Part shown: piece after piece, positions 43,944-54,367 of the stretch | How the letters are laid out: each line of letters starts with the position of its first letter | Position numbering within the stretch: position 1 is the first letter of the stretch | Assembly (NCBI GenBank): GCA_026000155.1 | Contig: BNYG01000001.1 | Span: forward strand, 1-64,000 | Length of the DNA stretch: 64,000 bases | Direction of reading: 5' to 3' | Source of the DNA: Bacteroidia bacterium | GTDB lineage: Bacteria; Bacteroidota; Bacteroidia; Bacteroidales; Azobacteroidaceae | Notes under the pieces: generated by a model | Told to the model about the DNA's origin: nothing | Database searches by the model: none | Seen by the model: the letters and a program-made list of their open reading frames with translations, nothing else | Made by a program: the position numbers and the translations under genes

Positions 43944-45052
43944 TATATGGCATTGTCTTTTTTTCCTGCATACTCTACGGTTGCGGGCAGGATGAGCCGT
44001 ATCTCGACAAAATTCCCGCAAGCACTCAACGTACTGTGTTATTATATTTGGGAGTAGATAATAATTTCCGCGCCGAAGCCGCCAAAAAAATCGAAATTTT
44101 ACGCGAAAATTGGGATAAAAATACAGACGGCAACCTGCTTGTCTATTCCGATGCAGGCGGCAATGCCGCGCTTATTCATCTCTACTACAATCCCCAAAAA
44201 GGCAATGTTGCCGATACAATAATAACCTATCCCGATGAAAATTCCGCCAGTCCACAAACGCTTACCCGCGTATTAAACGATGTAAAAAACTATCGTCCTG
44301 CCAATTCTTACGGTCTGGTCGTGCTTTCCCACGCCACCGGCTGGCTGCCCGCCGAAATGTCGAAACCAACGCCCGCTTTGCGTTCTATCATTTGGGACAC
44401 AGGCACAAGCGAAGCCAACAACTATATGGAACTCACAGCCTTTGCCGAAGCCATTCCCTACCGTTTGGACTTTATTATTTTCGATGCCTGCTTTATGGGA
44501 GCGGTAGAAGTTGCCTACGAACTGAAAGACAAAGCGGATTACATTGTGGCATCGCCTGCCGAAGTCGTCAGTCCGGGTTTTGTGTATTCTACGATGGCGC
44601 AACGCCTTTTTCAACCGCAACCCGATTTAACCGCCGTTGCAAGGGATTTTTACGAGTATTTCAACAACCAATCGGGGCTGTACCGCTCGGCAACGGTAAG
44701 TGTCGTGAAAACGGCAGAATTAGAAAACCTGAAAACGCTGTTTCAGGGGATTGCGGGTCAAGCCCGCAATGACACAGGCTTTCAGGATTTGCAATGTTTC
44801 GGCTACGGCTCACAAAAAATCTACTTCGACCTGGGCGACTGTATTCAAAAGTTCGCGCCGGAAAAATACAATGACTTTCAAACCGCACTCGACCGCTGCG
44901 TTCTCTATAAAGCCGCTACCGACAGTTACTACTCTGCGGGCGTGGCAACCTTAAAACCCATTCACACATTCTGCGGACTGTCGGTATATGTTCCGCAGGA
45001 AGCATATCCCGCTGCCAATATGCGGTACGGACAATTAAAATGGAATCAATGA
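43925..45052 (+). CDS. Clostripain-family (C11) lipoprotein peptidase
   Basis: 375 residues. Lipoprotein signal (IVFFSCILYGCGQD). The C11 catalytic pair is visible: histidine in YGLVVLSHATGWLP (~residue 137) and cysteine in LDFIIFDACFMGAVEVAYEL (~residue 188), followed by DYIVASPAEVVSPG. In fimbrillin loci such surface Arg-type peptidases could process fimbrillin precursors. Residues ~275-292 (GIAGQARNDTGFQDL) come from a palindromic repeat inserted in frame. The gene overlaps and is coupled to the LytTR gene. Confidence 0.88.
   Translation: MGNRRLIYGIVFFSCILYGCGQDEPYLDKIPASTQRTVLLYLGVDNNFRAEAAKKIEILRENWDKNTDGNLLVYSDAGGNAALIHLYYNPQKGNVADTIITYPDENSASPQTLTRVLNDVKNYRPANSYGLVVLSHATGWLPAEMSKPTPALRSIIWDTGTSEANNYMELTAFAEAIPYRLDFIIFDACFMGAVEVAYELKDKADYIVASPAEVVSPGFVYSTMAQRLFQPQPDLTAVARDFYEYFNNQSGLYRSATVSVVKTAELENLKTLFQGIAGQARNDTGFQDLQCFGYGSQKIYFDLGDCIQKFAPEKYNDFQTALDRCVLYKAATDSYYSAGVATLKPIHTFCGLSVYVPQEAYPAANMRYGQLKWNQ
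44746..44775 (+). repeat. Palindromic repeat inserted in frame in the clostripain gene
   Basis: GGGGATTGCGGGTCAAGCCC... with 8-base arms ATTGCGGG (44750-44757) and CCCGCAAT (44763-44770) around TCAAG, then GACA. It is a type of small dispersed palindrome familiar from many bacterial genomes. Confidence 0.8.
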
Positions 45053-45155
45053 GATGATATAGGAAATAGTGGACAAATTGTGCAAAAACAAGATTATTAA
45101 CTGTCGGCGGCGAAATCCGGCGATGCTATTTATAAATCACTTAATAATCAAAGTA

Positions 45156-45736
45156 ATGGAACAATTTGTTAAAACAAAGTTGTTTTCCCTGTTTGCGGAG
45201 TCCGCGGCAGGAGAAAAAGTTTCCGCCAAGCAGTGGGAACAGTCGTATAATGCGTTTGCCGCCAAAGTGTTTGAGGCGGGCGCGAAAAAGAAAAGGGTTG
45301 TCTTGTACAACTCTTTGTGTTTTGCACGGACTGAACTTGCCTGTTGGCAGTCGCCGGACGGTTTTAAAAAAACGGGTTCGCGTTGGCATATCTTGAAAAA
45401 GCGGCGTATCTCCTTGATACGCAGATTGCTTTTTGCGAGCGGCAACTGACGGCGCAAAGCCATTCTGCAACCGAAACCCTGCAATGGCAGGGCGGCTCAA
45501 TGGAACTGGTTGAACTCGTGTATGCACTGCACGAGGCGGGTTGTTTCGGCAAAACGCCGCTGAAAACCGTGTTTAAAATAATCGGTAAAACTTTCGACTG
45601 TGAAATCGAAAACTACTACCGCCTGTTTTGGGACGTCCGCAACCGCGCCGCCGAAGACCGCGCCTTTTTCCTGAATAAATTGCAAAAAACGCTATCCGAA
45701 AAATTTATCCGCATGGATAGCGGCGCAAGGTCGTAA
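45156..45736 (+). pseudogene. rteC: rteC-like regulator of ICE excision, frameshifted
   Basis: The N-terminal half (MEQFVKTKLFSLFAESAAGEK to CWQSPDGFKK) is in one frame to ~45372; the C-terminal half (GFALAYLEKAAYLLDTQIAF, then the RteC core LQWQGGSMELVELVYALHEAGCF...NYYRLFWDVRNR) continues in the frame one base back. Adding one A to the run of seven A at 45366-45372 restores a single ~195-residue protein. RteC activates excision genes in CTnDOT. Either the gene is broken, the run is phase-variable, or it is a base-calling error. No rteA/rteB pair is visible. Confidence 0.8.
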
Positions 45737-45758
45737 GAACAACCCTTGCAAATAGAAC

Positions 45759-45804
45759 AACGCTTTGTCCGGAATTTACCGTAAATTTCGGACAGGGCGT
45801 TTTT
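45759..45804 (+). terminator. Terminator after rteC
   Basis: Imperfect hairpin with TTGTCCG-AATTTAC and GTAAATT-CGGACA arms followed by GGCGTTTTT. Confidence 0.7.
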
Positions 45805-45824
45805 GCGTTTTCCCCAAGCACGGT

Positions 45825-45860
45825 GCAAACCCCTGCCAGACTCACTGCAAACCCCTTCCA
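45825..45860 (+). promoter_or_regulatory. Tandem GCAAACCCCTGCCA boxes upstream of the DUF1896 operon
   Basis: Two boxes, 45825-45838 (exact) and 45847-45860 (GCAAACCCCTTCCA), 22 bp apart, 70 bases before the ATG at 45930. The same element precedes the DUF4099-topB operon at 30836-30870. A candidate -7 box (AAACTTTG) lies near 45899-45906. Confidence 0.7.
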
Positions 45861-45929
45861 CTTGCCTGACAATCAGCAAATCCCATTCCTTTTATTACAA
45901 ACTTTGCGTTCATTCTAAATTTTAAACGT

Positions 45930-46373
45930 ATGAACAGAAAAGATTATCCGGCGGATATGTCCTATTTCCGCCTCTCGCTTGTGGCTTTTTTGCGTGAAAG
46001 CCACCCCGAATTGGTTGCGGACGAAAAATTTATCAACGCCCGCACCCAAGCCGCACTGGATATTTACGAAGATATAATGAAAAACGGCGGCAACCCCCTT
46101 GAAGCCGAACATTGGGCAAATGAAACGCTGTTTGGCAAACTGCATTTTTCCAAGCAAGACACGCTGAAAAATATCCTTTGGGACGAGTTTTCAAATAAAA
46201 TTCCCGAAGATGAAGCCAGAGATTTAGCCATTCGCCTGTTGCCCGAATGTGAAGATGTTTTCGCCCTATATACTCTCACAGACGATTTTGCGTATTCGCC
46301 CGAATATGAGCTGCTTTATACCGAATTAACCGGCGCAATCGCCCTATACCTTGAAAGCAATGAGTTACAATAA
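45930..46373 (+). CDS. DUF1896 family ICE protein
   Basis: 147 residues, soluble, matching DUF1896 ([44 protein letters not shown], then [20 protein letters not shown]). The family is regularly encoded directly upstream of the large methylase-helicase of Bacteroides ICEs, as here. The stop overlaps the next start by 14 bases. Function unknown. Confidence 0.85.
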   Translation: MNRKDYPADMSYFRLSLVAFLRESHPELVADEKFINARTQAALDIYEDIMKNGGNPLEAEHWANETLFGKLHFSKQDTLKNILWDEFSNKIPEDEARDLAIRLLPECEDVFALYTLTDDFAYSPEYELLYTELTGAIALYLESNELQ

Positions 46374-49300
46374 GAAAGCACATTTGCAGACCAATATTGA
46401 GGCGATTAAAATTGCCTTTACGCTTGACAGTGAAAAGCGCAACGCCACCGATGCAGAACGTGTCCTATTGCAGCAATACAGCGGCTTTGGCGGGATAAAA
46501 TGCGTTCTCAATCCCGCGCAAAACGAATTGGATAAAGCGTATTGGACAAAATCGGAAATGGATATGTTCCCGATGGTTGCGGACTTGCACCGCGTAATCC
46601 GCGAAAACAGCAAAGACGAACAGGAGTATAAACGTTACTATGGCAGCCTGAAAAATTCTGTACTGACAGCGTTTTATACCCCGCCCGAAATTATCAAAAC
46701 CATTTCCGACACCCTGAACGAAAGCGGCGTAACTCCCGCGTGTTTTCTTGACCCTTCGGCCGGTAACGGTGCATTTGCGGACAGTTTCAAAACTGTTTTT
46801 CCAACAATGGAAACCGTCTGTTTTGAAAAGGATTTGCTCACAGGCAAAATTCTTTCACACCTGCGCCCCGAAGACAAAGTACATATTCGCGGCTTTGAAG
46901 AAATCGAACACCGCCCCGACAATCAATTCGACATTGTTTCGTCAAACATTCCCTTTGGTGATGTTTCGGTTTTCGACACCGCTTTTTCCAACAGCAAAGA
47001 CCCCACACTGCGGCAGGCAAGCCGGACAATTCACAACTATTTCTTTATGAAAGGGCTGGATGTACTGTGTGAGGGCGGCATACAGGCTTTTATCACTTCG
47101 CAGGGCGTAATGGACAGTCCCGCCAACGAGCCAATCCGCCACCGGTTAATGGAAAATGCAAGTCTTATTTCGGCTATACGTTTGCCCAACAATCTGTTTA
47201 CCGACCATGCAGGAACGGAAGTCGGCAGCGACTTAATCATTCTGCAAAAGAACAGTAACAAACCGAGATTAACACCGGAAGAAATCGCTTTTATAAAAAG
47301 TCGGACTTTAACCAACGGACAAACGATTAACAACTGTTTTCAAGATTTCAAAAGGGTAGTTCATACAAAAGGATATATGGATACCGACCCTTATGGCAAG
47401 CCCGCAATGGTTTTCATTCACGAGGGCGGAGTTCAGGGAATGGCTGCCGATTTACATAAAATGTTATCCGCAGATTTTGATAAACGGCTGAACAGGGAAT
47501 TGTATTGGGATAATACCATTCAAACAAGACACCCAATACACGCTTATCAACCCACAACGCAGGATTGGGAGGAAATGGGCAAAATGATAGAAGAAGCAGA
47601 ACGGCAGTCAAAGTTTGAAAATCCGCAGGAAGAACAATATGATTATCACAGGAAAAGCACACGCGAACTTGACTGGGAAGAAAATTCGCCCGGTTTTGAC
47701 GACCTCTTTTCTGTCGAAGATTTTGCAGATATAAAAAGTCAGGAAAACAGTCGGAAAGAAACAGAGCGACCTGTAAAAACGCAAGCGAACAGCATTAGTT
47801 CCGAGCCTGTCATGTCGCTTTACGACCTTTTCGGCTTTTCGGAAGAAGAGCGCAAGCAACTGAACACCAAAAAGAAAGGCAAAAAGAAACCTCAATCTAC
47901 ACAGGGAAAACCGGTACAACTCAATTTGTTTGCACAACCTGCGCCAAGCACAACGCAACCCGCCAATCGTTCCACAAGTCCCATTAGTCCCCAAATACCA
48001 CCACCGCCTGCCTTACCCATTGAGCCGCGCCCCTATTCCGCTGCATTGCAGGATTTCCACAAGCAAGGCTCATTAACAATCGACAGCGGACAAACCGGCT
48101 TCCTGAAAGAACGCTACCGCGAAGATGCCGTTTTTATGCCGTTAGAGTTAAACCCCCTGCAAAAGCAGAAAGCCGAACAGTACATAAAATTCCGCGACAC
48201 CTACCACCTTTTATACCATTACGAGGCGACCGAAAGAACGGAAAACGCAGGTTTGCGCGAATCGCTCAACGAGCATTACGACAGCTTTGTAAAGCGTTAC
48301 GGTTTTTTGAACGACCGCAAAAACCTTGACTTAATCAAAATGGACACGGGCGGTCAGGAAATGCTCTCATTGGAACGAGTGCCGCCCGAAGGTGCATTTA
48401 TGGGCCGTTTTGTCAAAGCCGATATATTCACGCAGCCTGTTTCATTCAATCCCAACGAGATAACCGAAGTCGCCAACTCGATGGAGGCATTATCAGCCTC
48501 ATTAAACAAGTTCGGCGAAGTCAATACCGAATACATGCTTTCACTGATGCCCGATAAAAGCCGCGAGGAAATGCTCGAAGACCTGCACGGACGCATTTAT
48601 TACAATCCGCTTATCCGCGACTACGAAATATCAGACAAATTCATTGCGGGCAATGTCGTGGAAAAAGCCGAAGCATTGGAACGTTTTTTAACGGATAATC
48701 CCGAACACGAAAATAATTACGCTGTTTCCGAATCGTTGAAGGCTTTGCGCGATGCCACGCCACGCCCGATTACCTTTGACAAACTGGATTTTAACTTCGG
48801 TGAACGCTGGATACCTCAAAACATTTATTCCAAATACGCCTCTTACCTTTTTGATGTGGAAACCAATGTGCAGTATTCGGCGACCCGCGATGATTTTTCC
48901 GTAAAAGCCGCATACAGCAACGCCAATATTCACGACAAATACTGCGTTCGCGGCGAGTTCCGCAAATACGACGGGATGGCGTTGATGACACACGCCCTGC
49001 ACAACACTTCGCCCAACATTTCCAAAAGCATGGAAGTTACGGATGAAAACGGCGAACGGAAAACCATTAAAGTGCGCGATGGCGAAAAAATACAGGAAGC
49101 CAACAGCAAAATCGACGAAATACGCGATGGCTTTTCCGAGTGGCTGAAAGTGCAGTCGCCCGAATTTAAAGAGCGTTTAAGCGACCTTTACAACCGCAAA
49201 TTCAACTGTTTTGTGCGCCCGACTTATGACGGCTCGCACCAGACTTTCCCCAACCTTGACTTGAAAGCGTTGGGCATTCCCGGTTTGTACCAAAGCCAGA

Positions 49301-52017
49301 AAGATGCGATATGGATGCTGAAGATGAACGGCGGAGGAATATGCGACCACGAGGTGGGGGCAGGCAAAACCCTGATAATGTGCTGCGGCGCGTATGAAAT
49401 GAAACGTTTGGGACTTGCCAACAAGCCGATGATAATCGGACTGAAAGCCAACGTTCACGAAATCGCCGCCACATTCCGCAAGGCGTACCCCAACGCGAAA
49501 ATACTCTATCCGGGCAAGGAAGACTTTACCCCGAAAAACCGCCAAAAGATTTTCAACGACATAAAAAACAACAGTTGGGACGCTGTGATTTTAACACACG
49601 ACCAATTCGGGAAAATACCCCAATCGCCTGAAATTCAAAAGCAAATTCTGGAAAAAGAATTGGAAAGCGTTGATGAGAATTTGCAGGTATTGCGCGAACA
49701 GGGTAAGGAAATTTCAAGAAAAATGCTCAAAGGCGTTGAAACGCGCAAGGAAAACCTCGAAGTCAAAATCAAAGTGCTGACCGAGCAAATCAAAAACCGC
49801 ACGGACGACATTGTGGATTTCAAACTGATGGGCATTGACCATATTTTTGTCGATGAAAGCCACCGCTTCAAAAACCTGATGTTTAACACCCGCCACGACC
49901 GCGTGGCAGGTTTGGGTAATCCCGAAGGCAGCCAAAGGGCATTGAATATGCTGTTTGCATTGCGCACTATCCAAGAGAGAACGGGTAAGGATTTGGGCGC
50001 AACATTTTTGTCAGGCACAACCATAAGCAATTCATTGACGGAGTTATACCTTTTGTTCAAATACCTGCGCCCGCAGGAAATGGAACGGCAGAATATCAAC
50101 AGTTTTGATGCGTGGGCGGCAGTTTTTGCCCAGAAGAACAGGGATTATGAATTTTCCATTACCAACGAGATTGTACAGAAAGAACGGTTCAGATACTTTA
50201 TCAAAGTGCCTGAATTAGCCGCTTTCTATTCCGAAATTACCGATTTTCGCACAGCAAAGGATATAGGCATAGACCGTCCCGAAAAGAAAGAAATTCTGCA
50301 CAATATCCCGCAGACGCCACAGCAGCAGGAATTTATCAAAAAACTGGTTGCATTTGCCAAAAGCGGCGATGCCACCCTGTTGGGACGCGCACCGCTCGAA
50401 GGCGGGGAAAAGGATGCCAAAATGCTGATAGCAACCGATTACGCACGAAAAATGTCGCTGGATATGCGCATGATTGATAAGGACAAATATGAAGACCACA
50501 TTGACAGCAAAGCCTCGCATTGTGCCATGAAAATTGCCGAATACTACAAAAAGTACGACAGGGAAAAGGGAACGCAGTTTGTATTTTCCGACTTGGGAAC
50601 ATACAAGCCGGGCGAATGGAACGTATATAGTGAAATCAAGCGCAAGTTAGTAGAAGACCATAAAATACCCGCTCAAGAAATCCGCTTTATTCAGGAAGCC
50701 AAGACCGAAGTTGCCCGCAAAGCCATGATACAGGCAATGAACGACGGGCATATCCGCGTGATATTTGGCTCAACGGAAATGCTTGGCACAGGCGTGAACG
50801 CACAGCAACGCGCCGTAGCCGTCCATCATTTGGACAGCCCTTGGCGACCAAGCGATTTGGAACAGCGCGAAGGACGGGCAATCCGCAAGGGCAACGAAAT
50901 TGCCAAACTCTACGCAGACAACAAAGTGGATGTAATTATTTATGCCGTTGAAAAATCATTGGACAGTTACAAATTCAATCTTTTGCACAACAAGCAACTG
51001 TTTATCACGCAACTCAAAACCAACAATATGGGCAGCCGCCGTATTGACGAGGGCAGCATGAGCGAAGACAGCGGCATGAATTTTTCGGAGTATGTAGCGA
51101 TTTTGTCGGGCAATACCGATTTGCTGGAAAAGGCAAAATTGGACAAGAAGATAGCCGCCCTCGAAAGCGAGCGGCAAGGTTTTGCCAAGAACAAGGCTGT
51201 TTCCGTGCATAAACTGGAAGATACCGTGCGCACGATAGACGGAAACAAAGAGATAATCTCCCGAATGAAAGGTGATTGGGAAACCTTTAACAGCCGCGTA
51301 CAACACGACAAAGAGGGTAACAAACTCAACCCCTTGAAATTGGACGGCGTGGAAAGCGCTGACGTAAAAGTCCTTGCCGCCAGACTTGCCCATATCAGCG
51401 ACCACGCCACCACGCACGGCGAATATTACCCAATCGGCGAACTGTACGGCTTCAAACTTTTGGTCAAGACCGAAGACTCAATGAAAGAAGGTTTGTTTAT
51501 GAAGGAAAACCGCTTTTTCATTGAAGGCGAGGGACATATCAAGTACAATTACAACAACGGTCATATCGCGAGCGACCCGAAATTAGCGGTCAATTATTTT
51601 CTTCATTCACTCGAAAAAATACCCACGCTGATAGAAAACCACCTGAAGCAGAACGAAAAACTGTCAATCGACCTGCCTGTTTTGCAGGGAATTGCCCAAA
51701 CAACATGGCGCAAGGAAGACGAATTGAAAACCCTCAAATTGGAACTTTCGGCATTAAACCGGAAAATTGACTTGTCGCTGAAACCCGTTGATACGGGCGA
51801 AGATAAACCCGAAAAAAGACAGGAAAAAGAACAACCGCTAAATGATACTCAAAAAGCCGTTCAGGAAATCCACGACCTGATGTCGGGCAAAATGAAACCA
51901 AGCGATATAACGCCCATACCCAACCGTTTGCAGGAATATAAGGAAGCAATGGGCGACAGGCTGGTAATAGCGACCGTTCCGAAGCATGAAAACGACAGGA
52001 AAGGGTTTAAGCTATGA
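46360..52017 (+). CDS. Giant DNA methylase-like/SNF2-type helicase fusion
   Basis: 1885 residues from the ATG at 46360. The N-terminal N6-methylase fold has the SAM motif [13 protein letters not shown] (~130) and SNIPFGD (~195) in place of the usual NPPY, so methylation is doubtful. After a proline-rich linker (~500-560) comes a superfamily 2 helicase: motif [14 protein letters not shown] (~1007), motif [10 protein letters not shown] (~1165) and motif [13 protein letters not shown] (~1510). Coiled-coil follows to the end. It resembles phage P1 DarB-type antirestriction proteins, which suggests protection of incoming ICE DNA. It overlaps the next gene by 4 bases. Confidence 0.88.
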   Translation: MSYNKKAHLQTNIEAIKIAFTLDSEKRNATDAERVLLQQYSGFGGIKCVLNPAQNELDKAYWTKSEMDMFPMVADLHRVIRENSKDEQEYKRYYGSLKNSVLTAFYTPPEIIKTISDTLNESGVTPACFLDPSAGNGAFADSFKTVFPTMETVCFEKDLLTGKILSHLRPEDKVHIRGFEEIEHRPDNQFDIVSSNIPFGDVSVFDTAFSNSKDPTLRQASRTIHNYFFMKGLDVLCEGGIQAFITSQGVMDSPANEPIRHRLMENASLISAIRLPNNLFTDHAGTEVGSDLIILQKNSNKPRLTPEEIAFIKSRTLTNGQTINNCFQDFKRVVHTKGYMDTDPYGKPAMVFIHEGGVQGMAADLHKMLSADFDKRLNRELYWDNTIQTRHPIHAYQPTTQDWEEMGKMIEEAERQSKFENPQEEQYDYHRKSTRELDWEENSPGFDDLFSVEDFADIKSQENSRKETERPVKTQANSISSEPVMSLYDLFGFSEEERKQLNTKKKGKKKPQSTQGKPVQLNLFAQPAPSTTQPANRSTSPISPQIPPPPALPIEPRPYSAALQDFHKQGSLTIDSGQTGFLKERYREDAVFMPLELNPLQKQKAEQYIKFRDTYHLLYHYEATERTENAGLRESLNEHYDSFVKRYGFLNDRKNLDLIKMDTGGQEMLSLERVPPEGAFMGRFVKADIFTQPVSFNPNEITEVANSMEALSASLNKFGEVNTEYMLSLMPDKSREEMLEDLHGRIYYNPLIRDYEISDKFIAGNVVEKAEALERFLTDNPEHENNYAVSESLKALRDATPRPITFDKLDFNFGERWIPQNIYSKYASYLFDVETNVQYSATRDDFSVKAAYSNANIHDKYCVRGEFRKYDGMALMTHALHNTSPNISKSMEVTDENGERKTIKVRDGEKIQEANSKIDEIRDGFSEWLKVQSPEFKERLSDLYNRKFNCFVRPTYDGSHQTFPNLDLKALGIPGLYQSQKDAIWMLKMNGGGICDHEVGAGKTLIMCCGAYEMKRLGLANKPMIIGLKANVHEIAATFRKAYPNAKILYPGKEDFTPKNRQKIFNDIKNNSWDAVILTHDQFGKIPQSPEIQKQILEKELESVDENLQVLREQGKEISRKMLKGVETRKENLEVKIKVLTEQIKNRTDDIVDFKLMGIDHIFVDESHRFKNLMFNTRHDRVAGLGNPEGSQRALNMLFALRTIQERTGKDLGATFLSGTTISNSLTELYLLFKYLRPQEMERQNINSFDAWAAVFAQKNRDYEFSITNEIVQKERFRYFIKVPELAAFYSEITDFRTAKDIGIDRPEKKEILHNIPQTPQQQEFIKKLVAFAKSGDATLLGRAPLEGGEKDAKMLIATDYARKMSLDMRMIDKDKYEDHIDSKASHCAMKIAEYYKKYDREKGTQFVFSDLGTYKPGEWNVYSEIKRKLVEDHKIPAQEIRFIQEAKTEVARKAMIQAMNDGHIRVIFGSTEMLGTGVNAQQRAVAVHHLDSPWRPSDLEQREGRAIRKGNEIAKLYADNKVDVIIYAVEKSLDSYKFNLLHNKQLFITQLKTNNMGSRRIDEGSMSEDSGMNFSEYVAILSGNTDLLEKAKLDKKIAALESERQGFAKNKAVSVHKLEDTVRTIDGNKEIISRMKGDWETFNSRVQHDKEGNKLNPLKLDGVESADVKVLAARLAHISDHATTHGEYYPIGELYGFKLLVKTEDSMKEGLFMKENRFFIEGEGHIKYNYNNGHIASDPKLAVNYFLHSLEKIPTLIENHLKQNEKLSIDLPVLQGIAQTTWRKEDELKTLKLELSALNRKIDLSLKPVDTGEDKPEKRQEKEQPLNDTQKAVQEIHDLMSGKMKPSDITPIPNRLQEYKEAMGDRLVIATVPKHENDRKGFKL

Positions 52018-52943
52018 CGCATGAAGAATTGAAATACCGGCAGGGCTGGACGCTGGAACAGAAAATAGACCACAGCGTTGGCGTTGTATCTGCATTTTTG
52101 GCAAAGGTTGGCGACAAGGGATACGTCAGTTATTCGGGCGGAAAGGACAGCGGAGTAATGCTGGATATAATCCGGCGTTTTGTGGATAAAACCGTTCCCG
52201 CCGTCTTTTGCAATACAGGTAACGAATATCCCGAAGTCGTGAAATTCGTGCGTGAAACGGACAATCTAACCGTTATCCGCCCCGAAATCCATATCAAACA
52301 ACTGATTGAAAAATACGGCTTTCCATTAATCAGCAAGGAACAAAGCCAATACATACGGCAAGCCAAACACACAAACAGTGAAAAATTACGCAATATCCGC
52401 TTGAATGGCAGTATTAACGGCATCGGAAAAATTGCCGAAAGATGGAAGTTTTTGATTGACGCGCCTTTTGATGTTTCAGAGCGGTGTTGCTATTTTTTGA
52501 AGAAAAAGCCATTTGCCAAATTTCAAAAGCAGACGGGCTTGTTTCCTCTTATCGGCACAATGGCGGGCGAAAGCCGTTTGCGCCTGCAAAAATGGTTACA
52601 GCACGGCTGCAATCTTTTTGATACGGATAAAACGGCGAGTTACCCGCTGTCTATATGGACTGAAAGCGATATTTGGGCATATATCCGCAAATTTCATTTA
52701 CCGTACAGTCCGGTTTATGATTTGGGCTTGCGGCGTACCGGCTGTATGTTTTGTAGTTTCGGTTGCCACATTAAAGGCGACCGCCGTTTTTACTTTCTCA
52801 AAGAACACAAGCCGAAGATTTACGAGCATTTTATGCAAATGCGGAACAATGGTATAACCTACAAAGAGGCGTTGCGCTTTTGCGGAATTGACTTTCCGGA
52901 CGGAACGGACAGGCAGACAAGAATTGAATTTTTACACATTTAA
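52014..52943 (+). CDS. PAPS-reductase/PP-loop family protein
   Basis: 309 residues. The PP-loop [12 protein letters not shown] (~41-52) binds ATP or an adenylated substrate; [15 protein letters not shown] follows as in CysH/DndC-type proteins. The C-terminal half has cysteine-rich [19 protein letters not shown] (~240-258), which could hold an iron-sulfur cluster. Coupled (4-base overlap) to the methylase-helicase, so it probably acts with it, perhaps in DNA modification or antirestriction, rather than in sulfate assimilation. That link is inference. Confidence 0.82.
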   Translation: MTHEELKYRQGWTLEQKIDHSVGVVSAFLAKVGDKGYVSYSGGKDSGVMLDIIRRFVDKTVPAVFCNTGNEYPEVVKFVRETDNLTVIRPEIHIKQLIEKYGFPLISKEQSQYIRQAKHTNSEKLRNIRLNGSINGIGKIAERWKFLIDAPFDVSERCCYFLKKKPFAKFQKQTGLFPLIGTMAGESRLRLQKWLQHGCNLFDTDKTASYPLSIWTESDIWAYIRKFHLPYSPVYDLGLRRTGCMFCSFGCHIKGDRRFYFLKEHKPKIYEHFMQMRNNGITYKEALRFCGIDFPDGTDRQTRIEFLHI

Positions 52944-53977
52944 CCGATTTCCTTTTTAACCTTTTCCAGATACTGATTGCTGAAATCAATCTTCAATTCA
53001 ACCCAAAGCGGCAAATGGTCGGACATTTGGAAGGTGCGCCAAGTAGAAAGGTAGTATTTCTCAATTTCTTTATCGGTTTTACCGTTTACTTTGTCAAGGA
53101 AATATGACTTGTATGTTTCCAAATCGTTTGCTGTATAAACCGTTTCGGCAAAATTGAAAGCCCCCGCCTTTTGCGACTTTTCGGAAAAAACGGTCATTTT
53201 GTCGTCCAATTTCAGGTTAAAGGCAATCTGGTCATAATGGCTGGTATTGCCCAAGTCCGAAGGGTGTTCCTTAATTGCCTGCGGAACGGAAAAACCGTAT
53301 TTTTCCAATGCCTGCATTGTGTCGTCATTTACATTCGGGATATTGAAATCGCCCAGCAGAATATAACTTGTATCTTCCTTTTTGGCTCTTTTAGACAAGA
53401 CGGAAGTGATTGTATCTATTTCTTTTTCACGCTTTTTCTTGTCGGCGGAAGAGGTTGAGCCGTAATAAATATGCATGGTTGTCAAAATAAACTTAAACCA
53501 GCCCGCCTGAAACGCCACACAATAGGGAGTTCGGGCAAACTGCAACTGCCCGTCAATCAATTTATCTTTGGGTAAAACGATTTCCCCTGCCATTTTTTGA
53601 AAGGAAACCTTGCTCCTGTCATACAAAAAAGCCATGCGCTCGCCGCCGCCCGCACTGCCGTCGGTGCTGTCGGTAACAAAATAATCCCAATTCAGGCTCA
53701 GCAACGAAACGAGGTCTTGCAAGCCTTTGAGATTGGCGGAAACCTCCTGAACAGCAATCAAATCGAAACGGCTAATGATTTCCGCCAGATAATGCAGGCT
53801 TTCGCGGCGGCGGTTGTCGCCAAATTCGCGGATATTCCAAGTAGCAAGCAGTAGAGTGTCCTCCGCCGTTTTTTGCGGAATATCGCGGTCTAACCGGCTG
53901 CGCAACTTTAACAGATTGTCTGTTGTGCGAAGCCTTTCCTCTTTGTTCAGATTCTTTAACAAGTGATAGTTGGGCAT
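52940..53977 (-). CDS. Endonuclease/exonuclease/phosphatase (EEP) family protein
   Basis: 345 residues with all EEP (DNase I-like) motifs: LATWNIREFGDNRR, LIAVQEVSAN, TTMHIYYGS, ILLGDFNIPN and MSDHLPLWVEL. No signal peptide, so probably an intracellular nuclease or phosphodiesterase. Its 3' end overlaps the convergent PAPS-like gene by 4 bases. Similar genes appear as accessory genes in ICEs; substrate unknown. Confidence 0.85.
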   Translation of the reverse strand: MPNYHLLKNLNKEERLRTTDNLLKLRSRLDRDIPQKTAEDTLLLATWNIREFGDNRRRESLHYLAEIISRFDLIAVQEVSANLKGLQDLVSLLSLNWDYFVTDSTDGSAGGGERMAFLYDRSKVSFQKMAGEIVLPKDKLIDGQLQFARTPYCVAFQAGWFKFILTTMHIYYGSTSSADKKKREKEIDTITSVLSKRAKKEDTSYILLGDFNIPNVNDDTMQALEKYGFSVPQAIKEHPSDLGNTSHYDQIAFNLKLDDKMTVFSEKSQKAGAFNFAETVYTANDLETYKSYFLDKVNGKTDKEIEKYYLSTWRTFQMSDHLPLWVELKIDFSNQYLEKVKKEIG

Positions 53978-54050
53978 ATTTTTTTACATTTTAGGTGCAA
54001 AAATAATAATTTTTAGAATAAAACACTATAGCCTTGAAATAGAAAATTTG

Positions 54051-54356
54051 CTATCTTTTTGGTTTATAGCGTTTCTCAAAATGCTTTTTGATAAACCGTT
54101 CCACGTCCGATTGCAGGTAGTACATTTTTTGGTCGATTTGTTTGTACGGTAACCAGCCCAGACTGCGGTAGCGTTGCAATGAACGCTTGCTCACATTGAG
54201 CATCATGCACAAGTCCTGATTGTCTAAAAGAAGTTCGCCGTCAAGCGTTTGCCGTTCCCTTTCGGGCGGCGGCTTTATCAGGGAGTTTTCCAAGCGGTCG
54301 AAGCGTTCCATAATTCGCTTCATCCACGATTCCATATATTCTTTTTCGATAAACAT
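54051..54356 (-). CDS. Helix-turn-helix (excisionase-like) protein
   Basis: 101 residues. After a helical N-terminus, LLLDNQDLCMMLNVSKRSLQRYRSLGWLPYKQIDQKMYYLQSDVERFIKKH is the winged helix-turn-helix found in ICE proteins near integrase and rep modules. It may be an excisionase-type recombination directionality factor or a regulator. It lies 11 bases downstream of the primase gene. Confidence 0.8.
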   Translation of the reverse strand: MFIEKEYMESWMKRIMERFDRLENSLIKPPPERERQTLDGELLLDNQDLCMMLNVSKRSLQRYRSLGWLPYKQIDQKMYYLQSDVERFIKKHFEKRYKPKR

Positions 54357-54367
54357 AACGCCTGATT

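Noticed and set aside
44661..44888. Minus-strand frame with CHCGLDPQS-type peptide
   Set aside because: This is the reverse reading of the palindromic repeat in the clostripain gene, a common false gene call.
45366..45372. Programmed -1 frameshift in rteC
   Set aside because: The frame and codon positions do not give a proper X_XXY_YYZ slippery heptamer; a single-base loss or base-calling error is simpler.
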